Source: Verpa conica
Taxonomy: Eukaryota > Ascomycota > Pezizomycetes > Pezizales > Morchellaceae
DNA: 64,000 nt
Assembly (NCBI GenBank): GCA_033030425.1
Contig: JAUFSD010000010.1
Location: 62,001-126,000, forward strand
Direction: 5' to 3'
Positions 20,667 to 30,243 of this stretch are shown piece by piece. Under the pieces are notes generated by a model. It saw only the letters and a list, made by a program, of their open reading frames with translations, did not search any database and was not told the DNA's origin. The number at the start of each line of letters is the position of its first letter. Within the stretch, counting starts at the first letter, position 1. A program made the position numbers and the translations under genes.

Positions 20667-20860
20667 AGCTATCAGGAGATGAAACTTCTTTCAGAGTAGG
20701 GGTACCGAATTTTCCCCTTAATGTGGCAAAAGGTGGAGGAGGGTATAGTGGAAAGACTCAAGGGTGACCTATTTGCTTACACTAAACCATCACCTGCGAA
20801 CAGGTCAAGTCGTGCCTCTGATGAGCGCAACGATGTTACTGCCAAAGACAGTGGTCATAT
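20667..20860. promoter_or_regulatory. Upstream region of the JmjC gene
   Basis: The 5' flank of the minus-strand JmjC gene. No TATA box was identified. A short plus frame (20721-20945) overlaps the inverted repeat and is judged non-coding. Confidence 0.3.
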
Positions 20861-21036
20861 AGTCGTTCACGGTCGCCCGATGAATACTGCCTGTTGGCGA
20901 ACAGGGGTGTTAGGGCCAATGGAATCTTATAGAAATTTAAGATAGATGATCGTTTTAGCAACGTAGCAGCTCCTTACCATACCTGGGACCCCCTGTTCGT
21001 CAACAGGCAGTAACCATCGGGCGAACGTGAACGACT
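20861..21036 (+). repeat. Large inverted repeat (47-bp arms)
   Basis: AGTCGTTCACGGTCGCCCGA...GCGAACAGGGG (20861-20907) pairs with CCCCTGTTCGTCAACAGGCA...GTGAACGACT (20990-21036) with a few mismatches across an 82-bp loop. No clear target duplication. Probably a fold-back MITE. Confidence 0.7.
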
Positions 21037-21754
21037 GTCGCTGCCTACCTCACTTAGCGGAGAGGCCTGATTTCACTAGAGCGGCTGAACTGTAAATATT
21101 ACGTAGTAGTCGCCCTTAGCTTCAAGTACTCTAGTGGCTCGTGTAGTGGGTTTTTGAACCAGATTACGTATGGATGGCGTCGTCGATAAGTTATCACTTC
21201 CGGTATCCTGTGCTTCCCCGCAATGATGATACCTGAGACCTAAGCTTACTTTACTAATCGAAATGACACAAATGGTCCTCAGCTAGCAGCTGTAGACTTT
21301 CTTCACAATCCGATCGCAAAAACAATGAACGAAATATGCGGAAGAGCTATAACCCCAAGGTTACCTGATTCTTACCCCCAAATCTCTACTTGCGCAGGTT
21401 AGTGTGTATTACTCTGCTGCAACTCCCCAGTTAACCAGGTAGTCTTGGGAAGTTACTCCCTGTTGCAAAGAATTCAAATATAAGATTAAAGCAAGTCCCT
21501 TTCTTCAACTAGGTTCACGAGAAGGCCTCTTCTATGAATACGGACCGAAATATCCGCTAACTGGAAGTGTCTCATAGCCGTAATGATAGTATTAGGGCCT
21601 TCTGGTGCATCGCCTGGTATCAATACAAGAATAAATATATGGATATTCCCGAGTGTACTACATTCACCTGTAAGTAATCCTTTGCGAGAATCTGAGTATG
21701 ATGGGTTAAAGCTCTGCTATACTATGAGACTGAGATTTAGTTAGGGAAATGTAC
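21037..21754. other. Gene-free spacer
   Basis: No ORF, splice-linked frames or repeats recognised. Confidence 0.4.
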
Positions 21755-22095
21755 CTCATGGTTTGACCTGTATTAAACCAACGAAGCCTACTTAGGTGCT
21801 TCTTGGTTTGACTTGTAATGAACCAGCGAAGCCCATGATTGCATTTTGGGCGCTTCCTAGTTTGACCTGTATTGAACCAACGAAGCCTACTTAAGTGCTT
21901 CTTGGTTTGACTTGTATTGAACCAGCGAAGCCCATGATTTCATCTTGGGCGCTTCCTAGTTTGACTTGTATTGAACCAACGAAGCCTACGTAGGTGCTTC
22001 TTGGTTTGACTTGTGTTGAACCAACGAAGCCTATTTTGGTACTGCTTGGTTTGACTTCTATTAAACCAGCCAAGCCCAGTACAGCAACACGTATA
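21755..22095 (+). repeat. Tandem satellite with alternating subunits
   Basis: Seven or so subunits of about 46 and 58 bp, each carrying TTGGTTTGACTTGTATTGAA or a variant followed by CCAGCGAAGCC or CCAACGAAGCC. Short and long subunits alternate to give a higher-order period of about 105 bp. Each subunit has a small internal palindrome (GGTTTGA...TGAACC). A minus frame through it (21891-22124) encodes a matching peptide repeat, most likely a by-product. Confidence 0.85.
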
Positions 22096-22264
22096 AACCA
22101 GGAGAGCCGAGAAGGAGACCTCATTCTTTCAGCCTATGAGCGTGTCCATTTCCGGTCATATCCACTCATGATCTTCCATCAGTGCTTTTATCATAACTGA
22201 TGTGTTCGGCTTGTCTGAACTAAGGGGTTAATTATTAATGACTATATGAATACTCTAGACTATC

Positions 22265-22394
22265 CAGAGGTTTAAATGGGCCGGCCCAGCCACCTTTTAT
22301 GTGGCCCGGGCCAGCAAACACCATACTACATAAATTATTGGGCCAGGCCGGGCCACCCTAGTTTTGAGCCTGGGCCGGCCCATTTAAACCTCTG
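22265..22394 (+). mobile_element. hAT-like MITE, family 2, copy 2
   Basis: 130-bp fold-back with terminal repeats beginning CAGAGGTTTAAATGGGCCGG, perfect at both ends, flanked by a perfect 8-bp duplication AGACTATC (22257-22264, 22395-22402). Confidence 0.92.
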
Positions 22395-22796
22395 AGACTA
22401 TCCCGAGTAGAACGTGGAATTTATATGTACTTCAATAAGATCCTAGCCCTTGGTTAGGTAAGTATATCCCCCTTCCTTGTTGCTGAAGAAAATCTGTTAA
22501 CTTATGTGCCCACGAGATAGCTAGTAAACTATGCGATGGGTTGGCACTATCCTTGGGCGAATGATCTAATTACAAGCCCAATCGCTTCACTAAGAAATAG
22601 TTTCGGAGGTGTTCTGACCGATCCATAAGGGCGCTTTATCCACTAGTATAACCGAACGAGGTACCCTACCCATACAGAAAACAGCTATACCGGAGCATAC
22701 CCTAGCTCTATACCATGTAGCTTTATATATTTTATGTGGCTACCCTGGATATATGGTTATTTAACTTGACCAAGCTGACTTATATATTTGTTGTGA

Positions 22797-22921
22797 GCAG
22801 GTCTGAGGATACGGGGCAAACGTATAGAGTGACCGATTCCAAATCGGACCAGTGCCTGCGGAAGCGGGTCACCTTTGACATCGCCCCCACAAGGAGATTG
22901 AACCAATTGCGTGCGCAATAA
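22797..22921 (+). pseudogene. C-terminal remnant of a second gypsy polyprotein
   Basis: The frame ending at the stop 22919-22921 reads SEDTGQ...RKRVTFDIAPTRRLNQLRAQ, homologous to the tail of the intact polyprotein (SEDTNA...SKRVTFDLAPTRRSSRLNAR near 3097-3210). Everything upstream of SEDT is gone. This marks a separate, older chromovirus copy in the plus orientation. Confidence 0.8.
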
Positions 22922-23028
22922 TATCATAGTTTTATGAAGGAGGCCCAAAGAGGGTCCGTTAGGCTCGGACAATTGCATGGGACGTTGATAGAATGCCGGA
23001 TTTTGGGGGGTTCAGCTTTTTTCGGAGC

Positions 23029-23306
23029 TAGTGTTCGTCTTGGGGCGATTCGGGGCGGTTCCTAGGCTAATGGACCCGCCCCGGCCCGGGTTCGGGGCCT
23101 GATTTTCGGTGAAGGAACCGCCCCAATGGGGGGATAACTGGTGGGGCCCCGTTGGGGCCACTGCAGTTAATTAGGTCAAATTTCGGTTAATGGGGGATTT
23201 TTAAAGGGCAAACCCGACCCGGCCGGGGAATGGGGCGGTTCGGGGCGGTTTCTTGGTGCTGTTCCCCGAAGAGTTTGGGGGACCGAATCCCCCGTGACGA
23301 ACACTA
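23029..23306 (-). mobile_element. hAT-like MITE, family 3 (TAGTGTTCGTC), copy A
   Basis: 278-bp G/C-rich element with ends TAGTGTTCGTC / GACGAACACTA. The 8-bp sequence TTCGGAGC lies on both sides (23021-23028, 23307-23314). It is inverted relative to copies at 36057-36323 and 39594-39865. It is inserted between the gypsy ORF remnant and its LTR-like region. Confidence 0.85.
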
Positions 23307-23419
23307 TTCGGAGCGCTGAATATGTGAAAAGAAACAGAATGGGAATAGGGCGGACGGAAGATTCCAAAGGGGCCTTTGTATTTTTGATACGGAGATATTA
23401 TGGGAAAGTGACTTGTGGG

Positions 23420-23640
23420 ACGGATGTAGTGTATTCAAAAGATTTTTAAGGGATGGTGGAAGTTTTAGATAACACAGAGGAGAATTTAAGCTGGGGAGCT
23501 TAGGGGATTTCAGTATATAAGCAGGGCTTCATCCCGCTTTGTGGAGGACTTTCTTTTGTTACGCAATCTCCTGTTTCTTTAATTTACTGTTAAGAATTTA
23601 TTGTTTCTCCTTGGATCTTTTATATCCAAGGATTTTACCA
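23420..23640 (+). mobile_element. Probable 3' LTR of the decayed gypsy copy
   Basis: The order TATATAAGCAGGGCTTCATC (TATA-like, then a GGGCTT..CCC hairpin), GAGGACTTTCTTTTGTTACG, CAATCTCC parallels the gypsy LTR at 3419-3649. Its position about 500 bp after the polyprotein remnant fits. Boundaries are not defined. Confidence 0.45.
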
Positions 23641-23971
23641 AAGAATCTTCATGCCGTCCAAGCCCTCGCCGTTTGTTAATAGTTTCATTGAAACTGAGAC
23701 GTATCTTGTTGTTTGTTGAGTCACCTAGGCACACTCAAAGCCCTGCCATTACAATATTAGACTATGACTATTGCTTGATACATTATCAAGATTGCTTGGT
23801 ATATACACTATGGATGCTACAGGTCACTCGGGTAGGATATATAATAGACTGGGAGCGGTAGTTTGTCTTATTTACGGGGTTCCAGTAGCTATTTAACATG
23901 ATCCTGAGGAGAATAGGGGTTATATTCATTATAAGTATCGATACATAGACAGTTCAAGAAATCCGGTTATC

Positions 23972-26566
23972 TCAAAATTTGCGGTACATTCCATTCTTCT
24001 TCAAAAGTTCCTCATGTCTCCCCCTCTCTTGGATTTTCCCTTCTTTAATTAGGAGAATGGGATCTGCTATGTCTTTGATCATAGCTAAATTATGCCTGCA
24101 GTCGTTACGTAAATATTTTGAATACTAGGGGAACTATCTCACATACGTAATTATAAAACAGGCGTACGTGCAACCTTGAAGCCTCTCTTTAATCACTTGC
24201 ATAACTCCCCCTCGGAAGTGCTATCAAGGTTACTGGTCGCCTCATCGAGCAATAAGTATTTTGCTTTTTTAATAATCGTCCTAGCAATATTGAGCTATAT
24301 ACGAAGTTTTTTTAAGACTATAGGACTGTAGCAGCTTCTTAGATAGGGTACATACTCTTTGGGCTTGACCGCCAGATAACAGATTTCCCTTGTCGCCAAC
24401 GATGGTATCGTATCTATCAGGAAAACTCATAATTGTATTGTGGATGCCCAATTCCTGGCAAATTTCTTCAACTTCTATATATAGATAAGGGAGTGTTCAA
24501 AGCGTGGTGGGTATCTCGGGTTACCTTGGTCAGTAGTACCATCCTTCCCATATTTAAGGTTACTCATGATAGATTCGTTAAATAGGCCCGGACTCTGTCC
24601 TTAATGGTTAACATGTAAAACCGACAAAACTAACGTGAGGAAAAACATATACCTGAGAGACAATACTAAAAATATCCCCGTATTTACAGCCCCGAATTTC
24701 CTTGATATCATGTCCATCAATGCTAATAGACCCGGATGTTGGTTCAAAAAGCCCGGTAAGTAAATCCAAGATCGTAGACTTTCCACATCCAGATCCGCCA
24801 ACCAAGGCGACAATGTTTCCTTTTGAAACCTCAAGATTGATCCCATTTATGGTAGGGATAACTCTGCCTTTGTGTGTAAAACTGACATCCTTAAACATAA
24901 TCTTATACTCGGTGAGAAAAAACTCTGCCTTACTCTCGTTCTCAGCAGTCAACAACCCATTCTCTTCCTTTAGAAACTCAACGAGCTTAAAAACCTCTTT
25001 GAGACTCTTCCGACATGACACAATGGAATAGTTTAAGCTCATTAACGGAGTGGTTAATTGATTCCATGCAAGTATCGTAGATATTATAATTTTAGGAGAT
25101 CTTTCCTCAGTAGCTATCCGGTGGACGGCAATCAAAATGTTGAAGTATAAGCCGACGTTAGATAGAAGCTTGTTTTTAGCGAACAAAATCCGATGGAATA
25201 TCTGAACCTTCTTCCGTAGATTTGTATGATTTAAAGATACTATAATCAGGTTAGGATCTAGACCAGGAGTAAACAACGGAAGTTATACATGCTGAAAAGC
25301 GTTCTAGCTCATACTTCATGCGACCAAAATACTATGTATTTTGTTACCCCCCGATCACTTTTTTACTGTGGGAATCCCTGACTTACCCTTACTACTTTCC
25401 AGTTTGATAATACATCACTCCGAGCACTATCAGATCTCACTTGAGCCTAGTGGAAATGTATTAGCTAGAATAAACTTTAGATAATACGCGTATAACTAAC
25501 TGTGTTACCTTATCATAAGTACTAGCCAACTCGCTCGCACTCTCCTCTTGATTTGTAGTGCTATATGCATACGTAAGAAAGTTTACCGCTGCAACTAGGC
25601 CCATGTAGGGATCCACTGTGTAAAAGTATTTTAGTCCTAAAATGAGGTCGATAAATGTAGGCAATACTGAGTCTAGGATCGAAGTTATAACACAAACGAA
25701 AGCCTTGCTTTCAGAAACCTTCCTACTTAACCCTTCGGGGGTCTCCGATAGATGAGATGCATACGGGAGCCTAGAAATGTGCCGGTAAACCTTTTGAGCG
25801 AATAGATCGTTTGCAGCACTTTCTGTAGGTCCCCAGGTAACACCTTGTATAAGCGGGAGTAATACACTACTTGAAAAATCAAGTACAATAAATTTCATGG
25901 CCGCTCTATAGACCACTATTCCAATTACATATGTAATCTTATAATCGTATTGGGGATTAAAACCTACTATCGTTAGGGCCGGTTTCGAACTGAGACGTGT
26001 TGCGATGCCACACTTTCACGCCACGCTGTAAAAGACTGCATATGAAACTCAGAGTTATACGCCTATAATATTTTCTTAAAGCAGGTTTGTAGTATTGCAA
26101 AAGCTAATCTCTGATTAGTGACTACCAGCGAGAGGGTAGGGTATATGAAACCCACCAAACAGATCTCGATACGACTATATGGAGCAAGAAGGGCATGGAT
26201 AATAAAATAACACATGAGTACAATAAGTCCTGCCGTCAAGAACCATTCCAAGTAGATGTTTCTTACACTAGAAAAACGAGGGGATAGCATGTCTGCGGTT
26301 GTGGCCGTGATATATAAAGAATTCGCGACTGTGTTGGCAAAGCGAGAGTATAACATGTCTCTGGTGGTGGTGCCTACTAGCAAGAGAATGGGGCATATGA
26401 AACTTACTAAACGGACCGCGATACGACTATATGGGGCAAGAACGGTGCGGATAATATACCAGCATATGAGTGTAATAATTCCTGCCGTCAAGAATCTTTC
26501 CGAGTAAGTGTTTCTTATGTCTATAAAATTCGCTACGATATTGGTTATAAAGTGAGAGGATAGCAT
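23972..26566 (-). CDS. ABC half-transporter (Atm1/HMT1-type), many introns, one frameshift
   Basis: Reading leftward: an N-terminal membrane region (26566-26063) made of two similar hydrophobic units, a transmembrane domain (25916 to about 25000) with SRLPYASHLSETPEGLSRKV, YFYTVDPYMGL and SDVLSNWKVV, and a nucleotide-binding domain with Walker A GGSGCGKST, Q-loop VSQGQSPGLF, signature LLSGGQAQR, Walker B YLLLDEATSNLDS and H-loop IITHNL. Introns with GTRNGT/YAG ends were resolved at 25447-25508, 24600-24652, 24475-24524, 24295-24355 and 24096-24146; junctions near 25280-25400 and 25917-26062 remain unclear. Relatives move glutathione- or metal-linked substrates in mitochondria or vacuoles; an extra N-terminal membrane region points to the vacuolar HMT1-type rather than Atm1. 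One base is missing in a C5 run at 24207-24211, between Walker B and the H-loop. Confidence 0.8.
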
Positions 26567-26721
26567 GTTTCCGGTGGGTTGTGGTGATGGTGCTAGCTGG
26601 ACTATAGATGGCCGTATTTATACTTCCGGCGAAAAGAAAAGAAATAAGGGCATAACAGTCCTAAGTAGTAGCGTCTGAGGCATATGATCATCTTATGCCG
26701 GTATATGCAGCAGGTTCTTTT

Positions 26722-26873
26722 CAGAGGTTGCCTTGGGCTGGCCTGGTCGAAGGATTGACCTGGCCAGACCCGGACCAGATAACAAGTCACTACGGCAATA
26801 ACAAGCATGGGCCATCCAGAAGAGGGTTGCACTGGCCGATATTATTAAATAGGTCGGCCCAAGTCAACCTCTG
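26722..26873 (+). mobile_element. hAT-like MITE, family 2, copy 3 (diverged)
   Basis: 152 bp with ends CAGAGGTTGCCTTGGGCTGG and ...GGTCGGCCCAAGTCAACCTCTG. Flanks GTTCTTTT and GTTCTTGT are 8 bp with one mismatch. It sits about 150 bp upstream of the ABC transporter start codon. Confidence 0.8.
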
Positions 26874-27099
26874 GTTCTTGTAGAATATAGGCCTGGCGGA
26901 TTATCAAAGCACCAGTCACTTCACTTACAGTCCCAGCCACGTTACCTATGAAAAACAATTACTGTGCCTGTTATGGGTATCTACGTATTTTAAGTTATGA
27001 TTTATGTGTAACCCATGCACCCTGAGAAAATGGAAAAACCCATCGCTATTGTCTCATATTTTCTGACCGCAGCAGCGAAACCCTGATAGTCATTCTTAG

Positions 27100-27519
27100 C
27101 AGTGTTGTCAGTGGGGCGGGTAGGACTACCCGGATTATGGGGGCCGGAAGGACTATGAGGAAACGGGGATCTATAGGGATCTGCGGGGCCTGAGGTTTTT
27201 TGAGTATCCTGTAAAGGACTACTGTACCTCTTGAGCAGTATATACTGGACGATCTTGAGAAGCTGGAAGCTGCTAGACATTAACAGTCCACATATCATTT
27301 TCTTTTTCATTAATATATTTCATTTCTCTTATCCTCTTACACTGCCCTATTGTCTCTTGTAGTCCCCCTCAGTCAACGCCTACTATGATACCTTACAGGT
27401 AACTAGTCAACAGTATTAGTCTTACATTCCTCAGGGCAGTTCTAAGTCATATCCGGATGCCCTAAAGCTCTGGCTCATCCGGTCCAACCTCAGAACATAC
27501 TGCCCGACTGACAAGACTG
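27100..27519 (-). mobile_element. Non-autonomous hAT-like element, family 1, copy 3
   Basis: Ends CAGTGTTGTCAGT and CGACTGACAAGACTG, with a perfect 8-bp duplication ATTCTTAG (27092-27099, 27520-27527). The interior (420 bp) is inverted relative to 6626-7162 and 16701-17210 and is shortened. Confidence 0.92.
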
Positions 27520-27527
27520 ATTCTTAG

Positions 27528-28769
27528 TAATGAATTAGATTTGCGGCCCTACTCAGAGTACTAGCTAGCTTCACTCTACATATAGCCGGGTTCCTAGGAC
27601 GTTTAAATGAAACCTTTGAATGCCATGCATGGTGGAGTTGATAAGCTCAGAGGTGAGCTGTGTAGAAAAGCCCCTCAGCTCTAGGGAATTTCCGGTGGTG
27701 ATTGAAGAAGCGCCAGCTTTCTACAAGGTCAGCCTAGCCGAAGCAGGCAAAGCGACCAAGCGCAGATAAAACATCACGTAGGTTAAATAAAGTGCCCGTC
27801 TGAGCGATGGGGTGTCAAATGTAGTTATATTATGCTACATAGCTGTATCCAGAATAAACCCGCCAACAATATAAGGTGTGTATCTTTAGAAGTACTATAG
27901 GAGCTACATAAAATCAATATGTCAACAAATTATTTCAATAATGAATAGAGTATAAGGAATTTACTAGACCTGATGCATTAGGCTTGGAATGTTTACCACA
28001 CTGCAAGGATGAATATAATTACACAACCGTGCCCTGTGGGGTCCCTATAGTCCTATAGTCCAAAGATTATCAGCTTTAGACGGACTATAGCATATGGTCC
28101 CTCCTATGCTCACCATGATGTGGGACCCCACAGGGCCCTGTCGTCCACCCTGGACGACTCCCGACACTGGTAGCCATCGTAAAAGAGCGCATAAACCAAG
28201 AGAATCTGTCTTCTAAATCAGGAACAGATGCAAAGGAAAGGCGGATATGCGTACTGATCCCATCCACAACAAGAAACCCAGAGGAACCTGACGACCGAAA
28301 AACCCAAAAGATCTCCAACACCACCAGATATAAAGGGTTTGTAGAAGTCCGATATGTGTGGCGGATATTACTAGAGCTGCCCCACAAGAGATACACCTGA
28401 GTGGCCTCCTCACTGAGCTACCGTATCTAGTTTGCTTATGAGCATTTTTACCCATCGACAAGGGATCCGAACGAAAGCATGAAAGAAATGATTAAACATT
28501 TATCTCCGCTATCATATTCTTGAAAGTTTAGAGCACAGTAACCCTATATCTTCAAGGGAAACAGTAATACCATAAAGAAAATAAAACCCTTAGGCTTGGG
28601 GGTTCCCCTTAATCAGGACTAAGAATGTTTTGGGTTGTTTGGCCTTTACAGATGGTAAGACTTGTGGGCTCAGTAGCCAAACCATAACTTCGATATTTGA
28701 AGGTATATGATATATGGTTCGCGCTCGCTTGTAAGTACTAGGATAGCACCTTGAAAGTGGTGTATAGTA
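27528..28769. other. Gene-free stretch with a hAT-like fragment at 28025-28169
   Basis: Bases 28025-28169 contain GTGGGACCCCACAGGGCCCTG and end GGACGACTCCCGACACTG, related to the right end of family 1 but with a changed terminal motif. No 8-bp duplication is evident. Minus frames at 28085-28461 have no recognisable product. Confidence 0.45.
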
Positions 28770-29045
28770 GGGAGAACGGCGTTGGGAGACCGCCTTATTT
28801 AAACTGTCGTAAGTAGAACGTCATGAAGAGATCGTTTTAGAGAGAACGCCGTAGGTAGAATGTCGTATGGAGACCGTTGTAAAGAGAATTCCGTAGGTAA
28901 AACATCATATGGAGACCGTCGTAGGGAGGACGGTGTAGGTAGAGTGTCGCAGGGAGACCGTCGTAGGGAGAACACCGTAGGTAGAATGTCATATGATGAC
29001 CGTCGTAGGGAGAACGGCGTAGATAGGGAGTCGTACGGAGTATAG
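28770..29045 (+). repeat. 42-bp minisatellite, about six units
   Basis: Unit of the type ACCGTCGTAGGGAGAACGCC + GTAGGTAGAATGTCGTATGG + AG. Because 42 is divisible by three, both strands stay open and give peptide repeats (MSYGDRRRENTVGR on plus; FSLRRSPYDILPTE-like on minus). Diverged units of the same type occur at 36748-36890. Most likely non-coding. Confidence 0.85.
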
Positions 29046-29489
29046 GCGGATAACCTATGCCGCGTAGTCAAGTCAATATTAGGCCGTGCAGGTGCATAGT
29101 GCAGGGAACAAGGATAGTGCAGGGAACAAGGAGCGCGTTGGAGCAGGGAACAGTGTACATGGGGTGCTGGAAAGTGATGCACATCCGAAGAAACCACGCT
29201 GGTTCTTTCTAATCCCAATGGAAAATTTAAGTAAGGTCCATGACCATTTACCATACTAGCACTTTGGGACTGGGAGCATATACCTTAGTACTATCAATAT
29301 ACGTATCGGACGGTCCATCCGTCCTGGACCTAAGGACCGGGCAGACTACAGCCTATAACCCTTCTAAAAAGGTACGCCAGGACGGAACACGGCACTAGAG
29401 TCAAGGACTATGGGCTGCAGTCTAAACTGTGGCTGTTGTGTCTTAGATATACGTGCAGGCGACTGTACTCACAACAGGCATATAGCACC

Positions 29490-30243
29490 CGGAAATGCAG
29501 GCGAGTATTTCACCAATCGATATATATAATCTTTACAAAAGGCCCTCAATATCCAGTAAATCTTCCCTGTCCGAGACCTGTATTTTCGGGTACCTTATGT
29601 CGCGGGTGATCCCCGGAAATGCAGGTGGGTATCTCCACAAACCGATAGGTATATTCTACACAGAAAGCCCTCCATATAGTGTGGCCCACGAGGCCGCTCG
29701 AGGGGGGTGGTCTTGGGGTGCCTCGGCTTTGTGGGCCTCTGGCTTTGACTCGCCTTGGAGATTAGGAGTCTGGCCTCGAGGTACCTCGAGGAGCCTTGAC
29801 ACATAGAACTATTTTTAGTAATAATTAAAAGCTATTAAAAAATAGTCAATAGTGGTCAATCCATATGAGGTCATAGGCATATAGGGTATATGAGGTTTGG
29901 CTTACCCCACTCCACGTGTATGTAGTATCAAATTATCATTCTATTGCTTGCACCTGCACTTTCAAAAATAGTGTGACAAATTATAGTGGGAATAGCCAAC
30001 TTGTACTTCTACTAGAGCCTGTGATATTTTTTTAATTTATTATTACTTACCTCGAACCACCTCGAGGCGAGCCCAAAGAGAAGCCTCAAGGTACCCCAGC
30101 CTCGTGGCCCCCCTGGCCTTGCCCCTCCTCGAGGCCAATACCACAAGGCGAGGCCCCGAGATGCTCGGCCTTGTGGACCACACTACTCCCTATACAATAA
30201 AATCTCCGTATCCGAGACTTACATTTTCGGGTACTTAATGTCC
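29490..30243 (+). repeat. Two tandem units of about 122 bp, the second split by a hAT-like element
   Basis: Unit 1 (29490-29612) begins CCGGAAATGCAGGCGAGTAT and contains CCGAGACCTGTATTTTCGGG. Unit 2 has its first half at 29613-29677 (CCGGAAATGCAGGTGGGTAT) and its second half at 30186-30243 (CCGAGACTTACATTTTCGGG). Unit 1 serves as an uninterrupted reference for the insertion point. Confidence 0.75.
29678..30185 (+). mobile_element. hAT-like element, family 4, copy 2
   Basis: Ends AGTGTGGCCCACGAGGCCG and CGGCCTTGTGGACCACACTA, with dense CCTCGAGG motifs under both ends as in 13152-14940. Flanks CTCCATAT and CTCCCTAT are 8 bp with one mismatch, and comparison with the intact neighbouring tandem unit supports these as the duplicated target. 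No ORF. Confidence 0.8.
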
